DNA from: Taishania sp965247975
Lineage (GTDB): Bacteria; Bacteroidota; Bacteroidia; Flavobacteriales_D; Crocinitomicaceae
Assembly (NCBI GenBank): GCA_965247975.1
Contig: OZ252050.1
Coordinates: forward strand, 1,674,001-1,738,000
Length of the DNA stretch: 64,000 nt
Direction of reading: 5' to 3'
Position 1 is the first letter of the stretch, and each line of letters starts with the position of its first letter. This document shows, piece by piece, positions 17,757 to 25,663 of this stretch. The position numbers were made by a program, and so were the translations under genes. Below the pieces are notes generated by a model. The model was not told the DNA's origin and did no database searches. It worked only from the letters and a program-made list of their open reading frames with translations.

Positions 17757-19015
17757 GCTTTTGAATGGTCAAAAGTACGAATTCCAACTTTTAAAATGGC
17801 TTTCGACGATTTCTGAGCAATGGCTTTTCGCCCAATTTTAAACCCAACAACCCAATGAATGTGCTTGGCATCTTCGACCACAAAAACATCTTTTTTCTGA
17901 TGATTTGGCACCTTAGCATCTTTGAGAATGTCCGAAACAAGTTGCGTTCCTGCGATTCCGAGAGAAGCTATTCGATCTCCAATTTCCCAGCGACGAATGG
18001 TCAATGAATTCGAAATCAAAGCCTTGTCGAGGTAAATTTCCGTTTTTGAAAAGGTTTTGGGCAAGTCGCTCAAGGATTCAATGATAAGTTCTGGAATGGG
18101 AAGTTCGTCTTTCTCCGTGGGAACGAAAAACAAGGTTCCAAGCTCGTTTGAAACGGAAGAAAATCGACCAATCATCTCTATTTTTTTACCTTTTGCCAGA
18201 TTGAAAATGTCATTGAAAATGTCAAAAGTTCGTGCTTGCTGACCCAATTGGCGCCACAATTCAAAACGTTCGTCGAGATTCAAGGATTCAAATTCTTTTA
18301 AATCGACTTGGTTGTTGGTATTTATTTTTGCCAGCATTTCTTGAATCGTATTTTCTACTTTCTGTTGTTCTTCTTGAAACAATTTCATCAGTAAAACGAC
18401 TCCATTTTTTACAGCAGGAATTTCTTTTTCAATCAAAGGAATGAATTCATTGCGCCAGCGATTTCGGTAATAATTGTTGGATTGGTTCGAAGCATCTTCG
18501 CGCCACGTAATCTTGTGCTTTTCGGCATAAGCCAAAATATCTGATTTAAAACTCCAAATCATTGGTCGAATGACATTTTCCCGCACAGCAAGCATTCCGG
18601 CAAGTCCCAAAATTCCAGATTTCCGAGATAAATTCATGAAAAAGGTTTCTACTTGATCGTCGGCATGATGCGCCAAAACGATGACAGATTTTTCATACAC
18701 AGAAGCAACTTCGTCGAAACAATGATAGCGAAAATTTCGGGCAGATTCTTGAAAATTAGTGCTTGTTGTTTGTTCTTCGGAATAGTGAAAAACGGAACAT
18801 TTTAATTTCATCTGCTTAGCCGTTTCTTCCACCAAGAATTGGTCTTCGTCGGAATATTTCCTGCGTTGATGGTAATTGACATGGACTACATGTACGTCGA
18901 ATTCATGGTCGCTGAGAAAATGAAGCAAGGTCATGGAATCAACTCCGCCACTGCACCCCAGAATCAAGGTGTGATTTTGATACGGAGCAAGATGTTCAAG
19001 CCACTCTTTTTCCAT
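17753..19015 (-). CDS. tilS: tRNA(Ile)-lysidine synthetase TilS
   Basis: This enzyme attaches lysine to C34 of tRNA-Ile(CAU) so that it reads AUA. From the chosen ATG at 19015 the PP-loop SGGVDS falls at residues 22-27, followed by VVHVNYHQRRKYSDEDQFLV and HHADDQVETFFMNLSRKSG; the C-terminal TilS domain contains IRRWEIGDRIASLGI-like residues. Length (420 residues) is normal. A longer frame begins inside pabB, but the ATG at 19015 gives the usual N-terminus and avoids overlap with the pabB stop at 19029. Middle gene of pabB-tilS-recQ. Confidence 0.93.
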   Translation of the reverse strand: MEKEWLEHLAPYQNHTLILGCSGGVDSMTLLHFLSDHEFDVHVVHVNYHQRRKYSDEDQFLVEETAKQMKLKCSVFHYSEEQTTSTNFQESARNFRYHCFDEVASVYEKSVIVLAHHADDQVETFFMNLSRKSGILGLAGMLAVRENVIRPMIWSFKSDILAYAEKHKITWREDASNQSNNYYRNRWRNEFIPLIEKEIPAVKNGVVLLMKLFQEEQQKVENTIQEMLAKINTNNQVDLKEFESLNLDERFELWRQLGQQARTFDIFNDIFNLAKGKKIEMIGRFSSVSNELGTLFFVPTEKDELPIPELIIESLSDLPKTFSKTEIYLDKALISNSLTIRRWEIGDRIASLGIAGTQLVSDILKDAKVPNHQKKDVFVVEDAKHIHWVVGFKIGRKAIAQKSSKAILKVGIRTFDHSKA

Positions 19016-19028
19016 GAATTTCAGCGAT

Positions 19029-20228
19029 TTAGTGCATGCCTTTGAGCAGTCGCTCAACTTTTGTTAAGCATTCTTGGTACTCGGCTTCTGCATCACTTTT
19101 ACTGGTAATTGCACCACCTACTGAGCAAGATAAGTACTTTTTCGAGCGGTTGTAGAGCAAGGTTCGAATCACGACATTAAAATCAAAATTCCCATTGGGC
19201 GACATGTAACCAATTGTCCCAGCATATAAACCACGTTTGAAATCTTCAAATTCTTCGATGAGTTTCATGGCGCTTACCTTAGGAGCTCCCGTCATGGAAC
19301 CCATCGGAAACGTAGCTTTAATCACATCAGTAAATGAAACAGTATCTTCCAATTCACAGGAAATCGTGGAAATGAGCTGATGCACCGTTTCGAAACTATA
19401 AACGCCAAAAAGCTCACCAACATTGACAGAATTTGGTTTGGCAATTTTTGATAAATCGTTGCGGACAAGATCTACAATCATCACATTTTCAGCGCGTTCT
19501 TTTTCGCTGTTTTGCAATTCAAGTTTGAGTTTTTCGTCTTCTTCTGGTGTTTTTCCACGTTTCGATGTCCCTTTGATGGGTTGAGATTTCAGCGTACTTC
19601 CAGCTTTATTCAAATAGCGCTCCGGACTTCCGCAAAAAATGGAAAATTCATCGAAGGTCAAGAACGTTGAGAATGGCGCTTTGGTAATTGCGTTCAGCTT
19701 AAAGTAAGCATCGAGCGGATAGGTAATTTCAACTCCTTCGGCATGAAATTCTTGGCAATAATTGATTTCGTAAATATCGCCAGCTTGAATGCGTTCTTTG
19801 AGCTTGTTTACATTTTTCAGATAGTCCGCTTTCGATGTGCGTGCCTTGAACGGAAACGTATATTCATGGTAATTTTGATCTGTTTCTTCTTCCATGAAAT
19901 AATTCAAGAAATCATAACTTTCTGGAGTTTTTGAACCTTGTACGAATTCAAAATTCTCGTTATTCAAGCGCACCACATATTTTGGCGACCAAAAATAAAT
20001 TAACGGAAATTGCAGTCGATCTTCATTATCAGAACTTAACTCCTCGATTTCATTTTTCACATCGTAGGAAATGTATCCGACTAAATGCTCATTTTTGTGT
20101 TCGTCGATAAACTTTTGAAGTTGTTCGAGGGCATTTTTTCCGTCAAGAACGATTTTGTCACCTTCACCAAAGGCTAAAATCCCCGAACCATCGTTGCTGT
20201 TTAAATATGCTATTGGAAATTTGTACAT
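19029..20228 (-). CDS. pabB: Aminodeoxychorismate synthase component I (PabB-type)
   Basis: A 399-residue chorismate-utilising enzyme. The C-terminal catalytic domain shows IQAGDIYEINYCQEF, PIKGTSKRG, VMIVDLVRNDLSKIA, FPMGSMTGAPKVSAM and RGLYAGTIGYMSPNG. The Lys in PIKGT is the PabB type (TrpE has Ala), which points to 4-amino-4-deoxychorismate for folate synthesis rather than anthranilate. No amidotransferase (PabA) or lyase (PabC) gene is adjacent. It heads the pabB-tilS-recQ transcript; TAACTTCG close upstream of the start resembles a -7 element with one mismatch. Confidence 0.9.
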   Translation of the reverse strand: MYKFPIAYLNSNDGSGILAFGEGDKIVLDGKNALEQLQKFIDEHKNEHLVGYISYDVKNEIEELSSDNEDRLQFPLIYFWSPKYVVRLNNENFEFVQGSKTPESYDFLNYFMEEETDQNYHEYTFPFKARTSKADYLKNVNKLKERIQAGDIYEINYCQEFHAEGVEITYPLDAYFKLNAITKAPFSTFLTFDEFSIFCGSPERYLNKAGSTLKSQPIKGTSKRGKTPEEDEKLKLELQNSEKERAENVMIVDLVRNDLSKIAKPNSVNVGELFGVYSFETVHQLISTISCELEDTVSFTDVIKATFPMGSMTGAPKVSAMKLIEEFEDFKRGLYAGTIGYMSPNGNFDFNVVIRTLLYNRSKKYLSCSVGGAITSKSDAEAEYQECLTKVERLLKGMH

Positions 20229-21415
20229 TTTACGAAGTTAGGAAATATGCGCTAGGAATTATAAATTTAGAATCACTTGTGACCGATAAAATTATTAAAA
20301 AAGTTTGTTTACAATAAAACAGCAAGAGATATGATCCTTTAAATTAGTTGAAAGCTATAAATTTTAATCCTTAAATAGATTTGTGTCGGATAAAAATCCG
20401 TCCTAATTTTGGAAAGTGAGGAAGAAAAAGCGAAAGCTTTTGAAGATCAAACGGCAGAGCAGGGACAGAAAATAAATGAATGGCGAACCGATTACAAAAG
20501 GGGCTTGTTCCGTCAAATATCAAAATGAATTTTGATTAATTTGGCGAGAATTCTCGAAAAATATAAAATGCATAGCATTCTTATTTTTCGGAATCCACTG
20601 TATTCGTTCTTTTTCAGAACGAATGCACTACTTTTGTTAAATCGGTCCATTCAGAAATTTTCGCCGAACGACTTAAAATTAGGACTAGACTTTTTGGGTT
20701 CTTTTTTTGGCGATGACCACGAAGTAGAACCGCCAGGTAAAAAAGAACAAAAATTAATTGAAGAATAATGATTTTTATAATGTATTTTCGAATCGTCGCT
20801 TAAGTACCACCAATTATGCCTAAATCCGTTTTATTTGAAATTATCAATGAACTTGTAAAAGTAACGGATACAATTAGAACTAATTTTCGTATACTTTAAT
20901 GTTTGAAAATATCGGAGGTTTACTTCACAAAATAAATATGTTACGCGTATAATGTGTTTGAATTTTTAACATTAAGAACCGCGCAGCAGCGACGAAGGCA
21001 GTGAAGAACATGAAGGGTCTTAAAGCAATAACTCAAAATAATTATTTACAAAAGGTTTTAAACTTCTAGTTAGGTTGTCTGTGTAAAAATTAAGGATAAA
21101 ACCTTGCGGTTTTTTAAGAAGCTTCATGTAGTTAATTAATCATTTCAGTTAATTTGCAATTTACAGTTAGCTAAGAATATCTTTCTCTTAACGCCGCATG
21201 CGACCTTAATTTTCCAAACCAAGTCAAACACCCTTATTTCCCTTGGTTCCTTAATGTTTTAAATAATAAGTTGAGTTTTCATCGGTGCATTTATTCAAAC
21301 TTGATTTTTGTGGTAAGTTTTAAACGAGTCAAAATATATTTTTTGAGATTCAATTCATTTGTTAAAAATTTGAAAATTAAAATCTTTCAAGCTAAAAATA
21401 CCCTATTCTTGTAAT
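20229..21415. other. 1.19-kb gene-poor region with two doubtful small ORFs
   Basis: Mostly AT-rich non-coding DNA. TAGATTTG at 20376-20383 matches a -7 promoter element, followed by a hairpin CGGAT-AAAA-ATCCG. A TTG-initiated frame at 20409-20528 (39 residues, MESEEEKAKAFEDQTAEQGQ then KINEWRTDYKRGLFRQISK) and a second TTG frame at 20532-20768 (78 residues, ending DLKLGLDFLGSFFGDDHEVE) look partly coding. They may be two small genes or remains of one. A copy of the GCGCAGCAGCGACGAAGGCA repeat lies at 20981-21000. Nothing else is recognisable up to 21415. Confidence 0.35.
20532..20768 (+). CDS. Doubtful small ORF
   Basis: A 78-codon frame with TTG start. The C-terminal half (KFSPNDLKLGLDFLGSFFGD, then DHEVEPPGKKEQKLIEE) has protein-like composition, whereas the N-terminal half is hydrophobic and less convincing. 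It follows a 39-codon frame by three bases in the same direction. No family recognised. Confidence 0.25.
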   Translation: MINLARILEKYKMHSILIFRNPLYSFFFRTNALLLLNRSIQKFSPNDLKLGLDFLGSFFGDDHEVEPPGKKEQKLIEE

Positions 21416-22063
21416 ATGAAGTATCTCAATCCGTTAAAAATTCTCTTTTTATTCCTCTTAGTTGTTGGATTTCAGCATTCGAAGGCACAAGTTGCTACGG
21501 ATACAACTCGCTTAATTCAACTTTCGGGAGTTGTCATTGCAGAAGATGAATTGACGCCAATGCCTTACACAACAGTCTTCGATGCAACTTCACATCGTGG
21601 TGTTATTGCGGATTATTACGGTTATTTCTCCTTTGTCGTATTGCCTGGCGACACGCTTTATTTCTCATTTTATGGTCACAAAACAAACACATTTATTGTG
21701 CCTGATTCCTTGACAGAAAACCGTTATTCGATCATTCACATGATGCAAAAAGACACAGTAAATTTGCCCGAAGTTGTTGTTTATCCTTGGCCTTCACGTG
21801 AGGCGTTTGCGAGAGCATTCGTGGAAATGGATCCTTATGAAGATGCGATCCGAAGAGCACAACGTGAATTGTCGGGCGAAAGTTTGGCTTTCATCGCTGC
21901 GCGGGTAGACTCAGATGCTTCCTTGGCTTCTGGATATGTTCAGAATCAGATGTACACCCAATTGTACCGTGGAGGTCAGCTTCCAGCAAATAATTTGTTC
22001 AACCCGTATGCGTGGGCCAAATTGGTGCAGGATTGGCGAAACGGGAAGTTGAAACGGGAATAG
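21416..22063 (+). CDS. Exported carboxypeptidase-like regulatory domain protein
   Basis: A 215-residue protein with an N-terminal signal (cleavage after SKAQ, about residue 25). Residues 35-100 form a CarboxypepD_reg-like beta-sandwich: LIQLSGVVIAEDELTPMPYT, then GVIADYYGYFSFVVLPGDTLYFSFYGHKT, the pattern found at the N-terminus of TonB-dependent receptors and in small stand-alone surface proteins. The remainder (LPEVVVYPWPSREAFARAFV ... NLFNPYAWAKLVQDWRNGK) is conserved-looking but lacks a named domain. Probably an envelope protein. The following gene is unrelated. Confidence 0.75.
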   Translation: MKYLNPLKILFLFLLVVGFQHSKAQVATDTTRLIQLSGVVIAEDELTPMPYTTVFDATSHRGVIADYYGYFSFVVLPGDTLYFSFYGHKTNTFIVPDSLTENRYSIIHMMQKDTVNLPEVVVYPWPSREAFARAFVEMDPYEDAIRRAQRELSGESLAFIAARVDSDASLASGYVQNQMYTQLYRGGQLPANNLFNPYAWAKLVQDWRNGKLKRE

Positions 22064-22116
22064 GAAGAATGAATGAGAACCCTTTATTGATTTTATTTTT
22101 TGAAATCGAAATGTGA

Positions 22117-22596
22117 ATGGAAGTCATCACAGTAAAAAATGATGAGCTTGCGCTTCTGAATAGAATCATTGCGATTTGTGTAGCCTTTTTCTCGCTCTTT
22201 CTGGGAACATTGGTAAGTTTTTGGTTCTTTGCTGGGTTTTTGCTGGTTATTCTAGTAATCCGAAGATCATCGGGGGTTCAATTCGACGTTACTAACCGAA
22301 AATACCGCAAGTTTGAAAATCTTGGTTTGTGGACTCAAGGTCAATGGAAAGAACTTGGAACGACGAAAAATTTTGTGGTTCTAATCAAGCATGGAGTGAA
22401 AACAACCTACAGCATTGATCGAAATGATGATTATCAAGCTTCAGGTTATTACAGTGAATTGTATTTGATGGATGATCGACACATAAATCGGTTGTTTGTT
22501 GATTCGTCAGACGATCATGAAGAAATTGAAAAACTAGCAATTTCCTTAAGTCAGCGCTTGGAGGTTGATTTAAAACCTTTTCAGCCAAATATTTAA
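22117..22596 (+). CDS. Membrane-associated protein of unknown function
   Basis: A 159-residue protein with two adjacent transmembrane helices (about residues 12-50, a hairpin broken by short polar residues) and a cytoplasmic C-terminal domain beginning RRSSGVQFDVTNRKYRKFEN. The RKYRKFENLG-WTQGQWKELG segment recalls PH-like (bPH) membrane proteins, but this is a weak resemblance. It lies 53 bp downstream of the carboxypeptidase-regulatory-domain gene in the same direction. Confidence 0.55.
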   Translation: MEVITVKNDELALLNRIIAICVAFFSLFLGTLVSFWFFAGFLLVILVIRRSSGVQFDVTNRKYRKFENLGLWTQGQWKELGTTKNFVVLIKHGVKTTYSIDRNDDYQASGYYSELYLMDDRHINRLFVDSSDDHEEIEKLAISLSQRLEVDLKPFQPNI

Positions 22597-22760
22597 TGAA
22601 TCGTTTTTTTAGAATGTTTAATCGACTTTTTAGAAGAAATAGAAACCAAAGAAAATGCTTCTTGTAGAATTGGATATTGATTTATTTGTAACAATTTTCT
22701 AGATGATTAATTTTGTTTAATATGGTGTTATTCAAATTTAGAAACGAATATTTTTGCTTG

Positions 22761-23138
22761 ATGATGAATTTTTCGGATGTTAAGGATACAATCAGAATAA
22801 AATCTGATAGTATAAAACTAAAATTAATAGTGACAACAGGGAAAGATAATGATCAGTTTGTAACAATATCTCCTTCAATTATGGTTAGCGGATATGGCTC
22901 TTCAGAAGAAGAAGCTAAGCGGTCTTTTGAGCATAATGTTCATTTGTTTTGTACAGATCTCATGGAATTGTCAAAAGAAACAAGAGAAGATTATTTATTG
23001 AAATTGGGTTTTTCCAAGTTAAAGTTTCGAAACAAAAATTTTTCTAAATTGTATATTGATGAAAAGGGCGTTTTACAAGGTTTTGAGCCAGTGACGATTA
23101 GAACTTCACTTGTTAAAACCACAGAGAAAATAGTTTAA
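22761..23138 (+). CDS. HicB-like antitoxin candidate
   Basis: A protein of about 125 residues from the ATG pair at 22761/22764. TATTTTTG at 22749-22756, just before these ATGs, matches a -7 element, which argues against the longer in-frame starts at 22713 and 22722. The core IKLKLIVTTGKDNDQFVTIS and GYGSSEEEAKRSFEHNVHLF resembles the degraded RNase-H-like fold of HicB antitoxins (…GxG.S.EEAk.s…). A recognisable DNA-binding tail is not visible. Its stop is followed after two bases by the HicA-like frame, which supports an antitoxin-toxin pair, here in the order antitoxin first. The family assignment rests on context plus weak motifs. Confidence 0.5.
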   Translation: MMNFSDVKDTIRIKSDSIKLKLIVTTGKDNDQFVTISPSIMVSGYGSSEEEAKRSFEHNVHLFCTDLMELSKETREDYLLKLGFSKLKFRNKNFSKLYIDEKGVLQGFEPVTIRTSLVKTTEKIV

Positions 23139-23140
23139 CG

Positions 23141-23329
23141 TTGGGAAATAATAGACCTGTTAAAACTAGAGATTGGGTTGCATTTCTCTTAGCTCATGGT
23201 TGTAAATATGTCAGAACAACAGCTTCTCACGATCATTACAAATGTCCAAATTGCTTTAGAATTATTACCCACAGAGAAAAAGATAAGGAAATTCCAGTTT
23301 ACATGCGAAGACTAATTTATTCACGATGA
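23141..23329 (+). CDS. HicA-like mRNA interferase, probably frameshifted at 3' end
   Basis: A 62-residue frame with TTG start directly after the HicB-like gene. It matches the HicA dsRBD-like fold: KTRDWVAFLLAHGCKYVRTT, then ASHDHYKC carrying the catalytic His of the (G/A)SH motif, and REKDKEIPVYMRR. HicA toxins degrade mRNA in a ribosome-independent way. The frame stops early at TGA 23327. In the -1 frame an overlapping ATG (23326) reads MNKTLEELYS and stops at 23358, resembling the usual C-terminal 'gkTLEEf' end of HicA proteins. A one-base indel has probably truncated the toxin, unless the two frames are joined by programmed shifting. Confidence 0.55.
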   Translation: MGNNRPVKTRDWVAFLLAHGCKYVRTTASHDHYKCPNCFRIITHREKDKEIPVYMRRLIYSR

Positions 23330-23491
23330 ATAAAACGTTGGAAGAATTGTATTCATGATAGAAAAAAATCGATGAATTATTGAAATCCATTCAAATATTA
23401 AATTATTGCAACGAATTTTGTGTTTTTAAAAAACAATCTGATACTATCCGAATAAACAAATCTCTATCTTAGCTAATAAAAAAACGAGAGA

Positions 23492-23812
23492 ATGATAGCA
23501 GAAACACCCCAGCCACCATATTACGCCGTAATTTTCACTTCCTTGAGAACCGAAATAGAAGAAAACTATTCCGAAGTAGCCGACAAAATGGTTGAATTGG
23601 CAAAACTCCAAGAAGGTTATTTGGGCATTGAATCTGCTCGAAATGAACTCGGTATTACTGTTTCTTATTGGCGAGACTTGGAATCGATCAAAAAATGGAA
23701 GGAAAACACAGATCATGCCTTCGCGCAAGCAAAAGGAAGAAAAGATTGGTATAGTGCTTTCAAAACAAGGATTGCGAAAGTGGAACGGGATTATGGATTT
23801 GAAAAAGAATAA
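23492..23812 (+). CDS. Antibiotic biosynthesis monooxygenase (ABM) domain protein
   Basis: A 106-residue protein with the ferredoxin-like ABM fold: YYAVIFTSLRTEIEENYSEV, then GYLGIESARNELGITVSYWRD, and WKENTDHAFAQAKGRKDWY. Small ABM proteins act as cofactor-free monooxygenases, haem-degrading IsdG-like enzymes or simple dimeric enzymes of unknown substrate. The conserved Trp/His pair (W-K-x-N-x-x-H) is present. It is cytoplasmic, and the stop is directly followed by the next ATG (23814), so the two genes are probably co-transcribed. Confidence 0.8.
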   Translation: MIAETPQPPYYAVIFTSLRTEIEENYSEVADKMVELAKLQEGYLGIESARNELGITVSYWRDLESIKKWKENTDHAFAQAKGRKDWYSAFKTRIAKVERDYGFEKE

Positions 23813-23813
23813 C

Positions 23814-24329
23814 ATGAAATATCTATTTCTACTCTTTTCGTTATTCGCATTCAACGACTTCTTCGCCCAAGAACTTGTTTATTCCATTGGTTTTCCGCCC
23901 GGAGCGCGAGAAGGTTTAGGATCGAAAGCCGAACCAACGATCATTGATACCAATCACTATTATTCGTACCGAGAAATCAGAAAGTTAGCAGAACCAGCAA
24001 ATGGTTGGCAAGCATTTTACGATGGAGTTGATTCGCTTCAATATCCCAAAAAGGCAAAAGCACAAAAACTTCAGGCTTTTTTGACCATCGAATACCGCAT
24101 TGATGCCCAAGGAAATGTAGATGAGGTTATCATTCATAATAATGAAAAGAGCGGATCCAATTCAACATGTGCGGACTGCGAAAAATTGATGCTAGATTAT
24201 TTCAAAAACACCAAATGGTTGCCCGGTAAAATTGGAGATGAACCAGTCAAAACAGTTGATTACAGTCACGTTGAATTTTCGATTTATGATCCGAAAGGAA
24301 AAAGAATCAATCAGCCGTTTGGGAAATAA
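23814..24329 (+). CDS. Exported TonB C-terminal-like domain protein
   Basis: The gene starts at ATG 23814, giving 171 residues with a signal peptide (MKYLFLLFSLFAFNDFFAQ). A longer frame extends back into the ABM gene but lacks a sensible start. The C-terminal half, LTIEYRIDAQGNVDEVIIHN then CEKLMLDYFKNTKWLPGKIGDEPV, follows the TonB C-terminal pattern (beta strand with G-x-V, helix with ..A(x)..W.P), with a Cys pair (CADC) added between. It lacks a TM anchor and proline-rich linker, so it is a periplasmic TonB-C-fold protein rather than an energy transducer. Confidence 0.7.
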   Translation: MKYLFLLFSLFAFNDFFAQELVYSIGFPPGAREGLGSKAEPTIIDTNHYYSYREIRKLAEPANGWQAFYDGVDSLQYPKKAKAQKLQAFLTIEYRIDAQGNVDEVIIHNNEKSGSNSTCADCEKLMLDYFKNTKWLPGKIGDEPVKTVDYSHVEFSIYDPKGKRINQPFGK

Positions 24330-24436
24330 TGTTGGACGAGTCATGAAGTCATTTTAGATAAGTGTTATTTAATTGATAATTTGCGGTTCAAGGATATATT
24401 GAATAATAATTAAAGTATTTTCAAAAGACTTAAAAC

Positions 24437-25135
24437 ATGCATTCAGAGTTAAAATATTGGTACTTACACGATCACAAACTATTTAAAAATTTGAGTTTTT
24501 CTGAAGTTAATGCATTGTGCATTCTGAAGAAATTTAAAAAATCCAAAAAGAATGAGTTACTTGATTTTCCTTTCAGTGACAAAGAAAGAATCTATTTTTT
24601 AAAACACGGCACTATCAAACTTTTGAAAGTGAACGGACAAGGTGACGAAGTGTTATTAGATATTCTCCAAAAAGGCGATTTGTTTGGCAATTTAAATTTA
24701 GAGGTAACTATCGAAAATCAAGAACTTTTTAAAGTGGTTTCTGACGAAGCAATTATTTGTACCTTTTACCGGGAGAAATTGGAAGAGGTCATGCACAAAA
24801 AGCCTGATTTTGCATTGAATTACATTAAGTTCATCGGCTTTAATTACAAAAAAATTCAGAATAGCTACAAGAATATTTTGTTTAGAGATGCTAAAACGCG
24901 GCTTTTACTACTTCTGTTTATGATAATTGAAAAGGAAAAAATTGAAACAGATTCATTTATTTTACCAAATTATCTTACGCAAAAAGACTTGGCACAACTT
25001 ATTTGTACAACGAGACAAACAATTATTTCGCTTTTGAAAGACCTTGAAAATGAAGGTGTTTTGAATTATTCACAAAAAGAAATTTTAATACCTGACGTTC
25101 AGAAAATAAAAAACTTTGTTGAAAATGTAAAGTAG
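24437..25135 (+). CDS. Crp/Fnr-family transcriptional regulator
   Basis: A 232-residue protein with an N-terminal cyclic-nucleotide-binding-like barrel (FPFSDKERIYFLKHGTIKLL, GDEVLLDILQKGDLFGNLNL) and a C-terminal helix-turn-helix (LTQKDLAQLICTTRQTIISL, then LKDLENEGVL). It has no N-terminal Cys cluster, so it is not an Fe-S Fnr; the ligand is unknown. It lies immediately upstream of the YHS and DoxX-MsrB-MsrA genes and probably controls them in response to oxidative or metal stress. This link is inference from position. Confidence 0.85.
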   Translation: MHSELKYWYLHDHKLFKNLSFSEVNALCILKKFKKSKKNELLDFPFSDKERIYFLKHGTIKLLKVNGQGDEVLLDILQKGDLFGNLNLEVTIENQELFKVVSDEAIICTFYREKLEEVMHKKPDFALNYIKFIGFNYKKIQNSYKNILFRDAKTRLLLLLFMIIEKEKIETDSFILPNYLTQKDLAQLICTTRQTIISLLKDLENEGVLNYSQKEILIPDVQKIKNFVENVK

Positions 25136-25143
25136 TTAACATT

Positions 25144-25170
25144 TTGCTTTTTAATCCCTCTGTACTTTTG
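25144..25170 (+). promoter_or_regulatory. Bacteroidota-type promoter for the YHS/Msr genes
   Basis: TTG at 25144-25146 and TACTTTTG (TAnnTTTG) at 25163-25170 are separated by 16 bp, slightly shorter than the usual 17-23. The ATG of the YHS gene is 26 bp downstream of the -7 box. Confidence 0.45.
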
Positions 25171-25195
25171 TTTCATCATTTAAAATTGAACAATT

Positions 25196-25657
25196 ATGAA
25201 GCAAATTATTTTCATCTTACTATTAGGTTTATCGACTCCTGTGTCTGCACAAAATTCAAGCTCAACAAGAGTAAAACAATTTAACCTAGAAAAAACATTG
25301 GCAATACAAGGATATGATCCAGTTTTATATTTTACAAAAAATAAGGCAGTTAAAGGTTCTTCTAAATTTCTGTATAAGTATCTAGGTGTAACGTATCATT
25401 TTTTTTCAGCAGTCAGTAAAAAAGAGTTTGAATCAAATCCAGAAAAATATGAACCTCAGTTTGGTGGTTGGTGCGCTTACGCGATGGGTAACTCAGGTGA
25501 CAAGGTAGAAGTTGATCCCGAAACTTTTAAAATCATTGATGGTAAACTTTACTTGTTTTACAATGCTTATTTCAACAATACATTAAATTCTTGGAACAAA
25601 GACGAAAAGAACTTAAAAGCAAAGGCAAATAAAAATTGGTTAAACATTATAAATTAA
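25196..25657 (+). CDS. Exported YHS-domain protein
   Basis: A 153-residue protein with a signal peptide (cleavage after PVSAQ, about residue 19). The rest is a YHS domain: LAIQGYDPVLYFTKNKAVKG, then VTYHFFSAVSKKEFESNPEKYEPQFGGWCAYAMG. YHS domains bind metal and occur in copper-resistance and oxidase-assembly proteins. Stand-alone exported forms with the GGWCAYA signature are common in Bacteroidota and Proteobacteria. It is followed after six bases by the DoxX-MsrB-MsrA gene and preceded by the Crp-type regulator. Confidence 0.85.
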   Translation: MKQIIFILLLGLSTPVSAQNSSSTRVKQFNLEKTLAIQGYDPVLYFTKNKAVKGSSKFLYKYLGVTYHFFSAVSKKEFESNPEKYEPQFGGWCAYAMGNSGDKVEVDPETFKIIDGKLYLFYNAYFNNTLNSWNKDEKNLKAKANKNWLNIIN

Positions 25658-25663
25658 ATTCTT

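Noticed and set aside
23592..23813. 5' extension of the TonB-C-like gene into the ABM gene
   Set aside because: The extension lies in a different frame over a clear ABM gene; the ATG at 23814 with a signal peptide is the better start.
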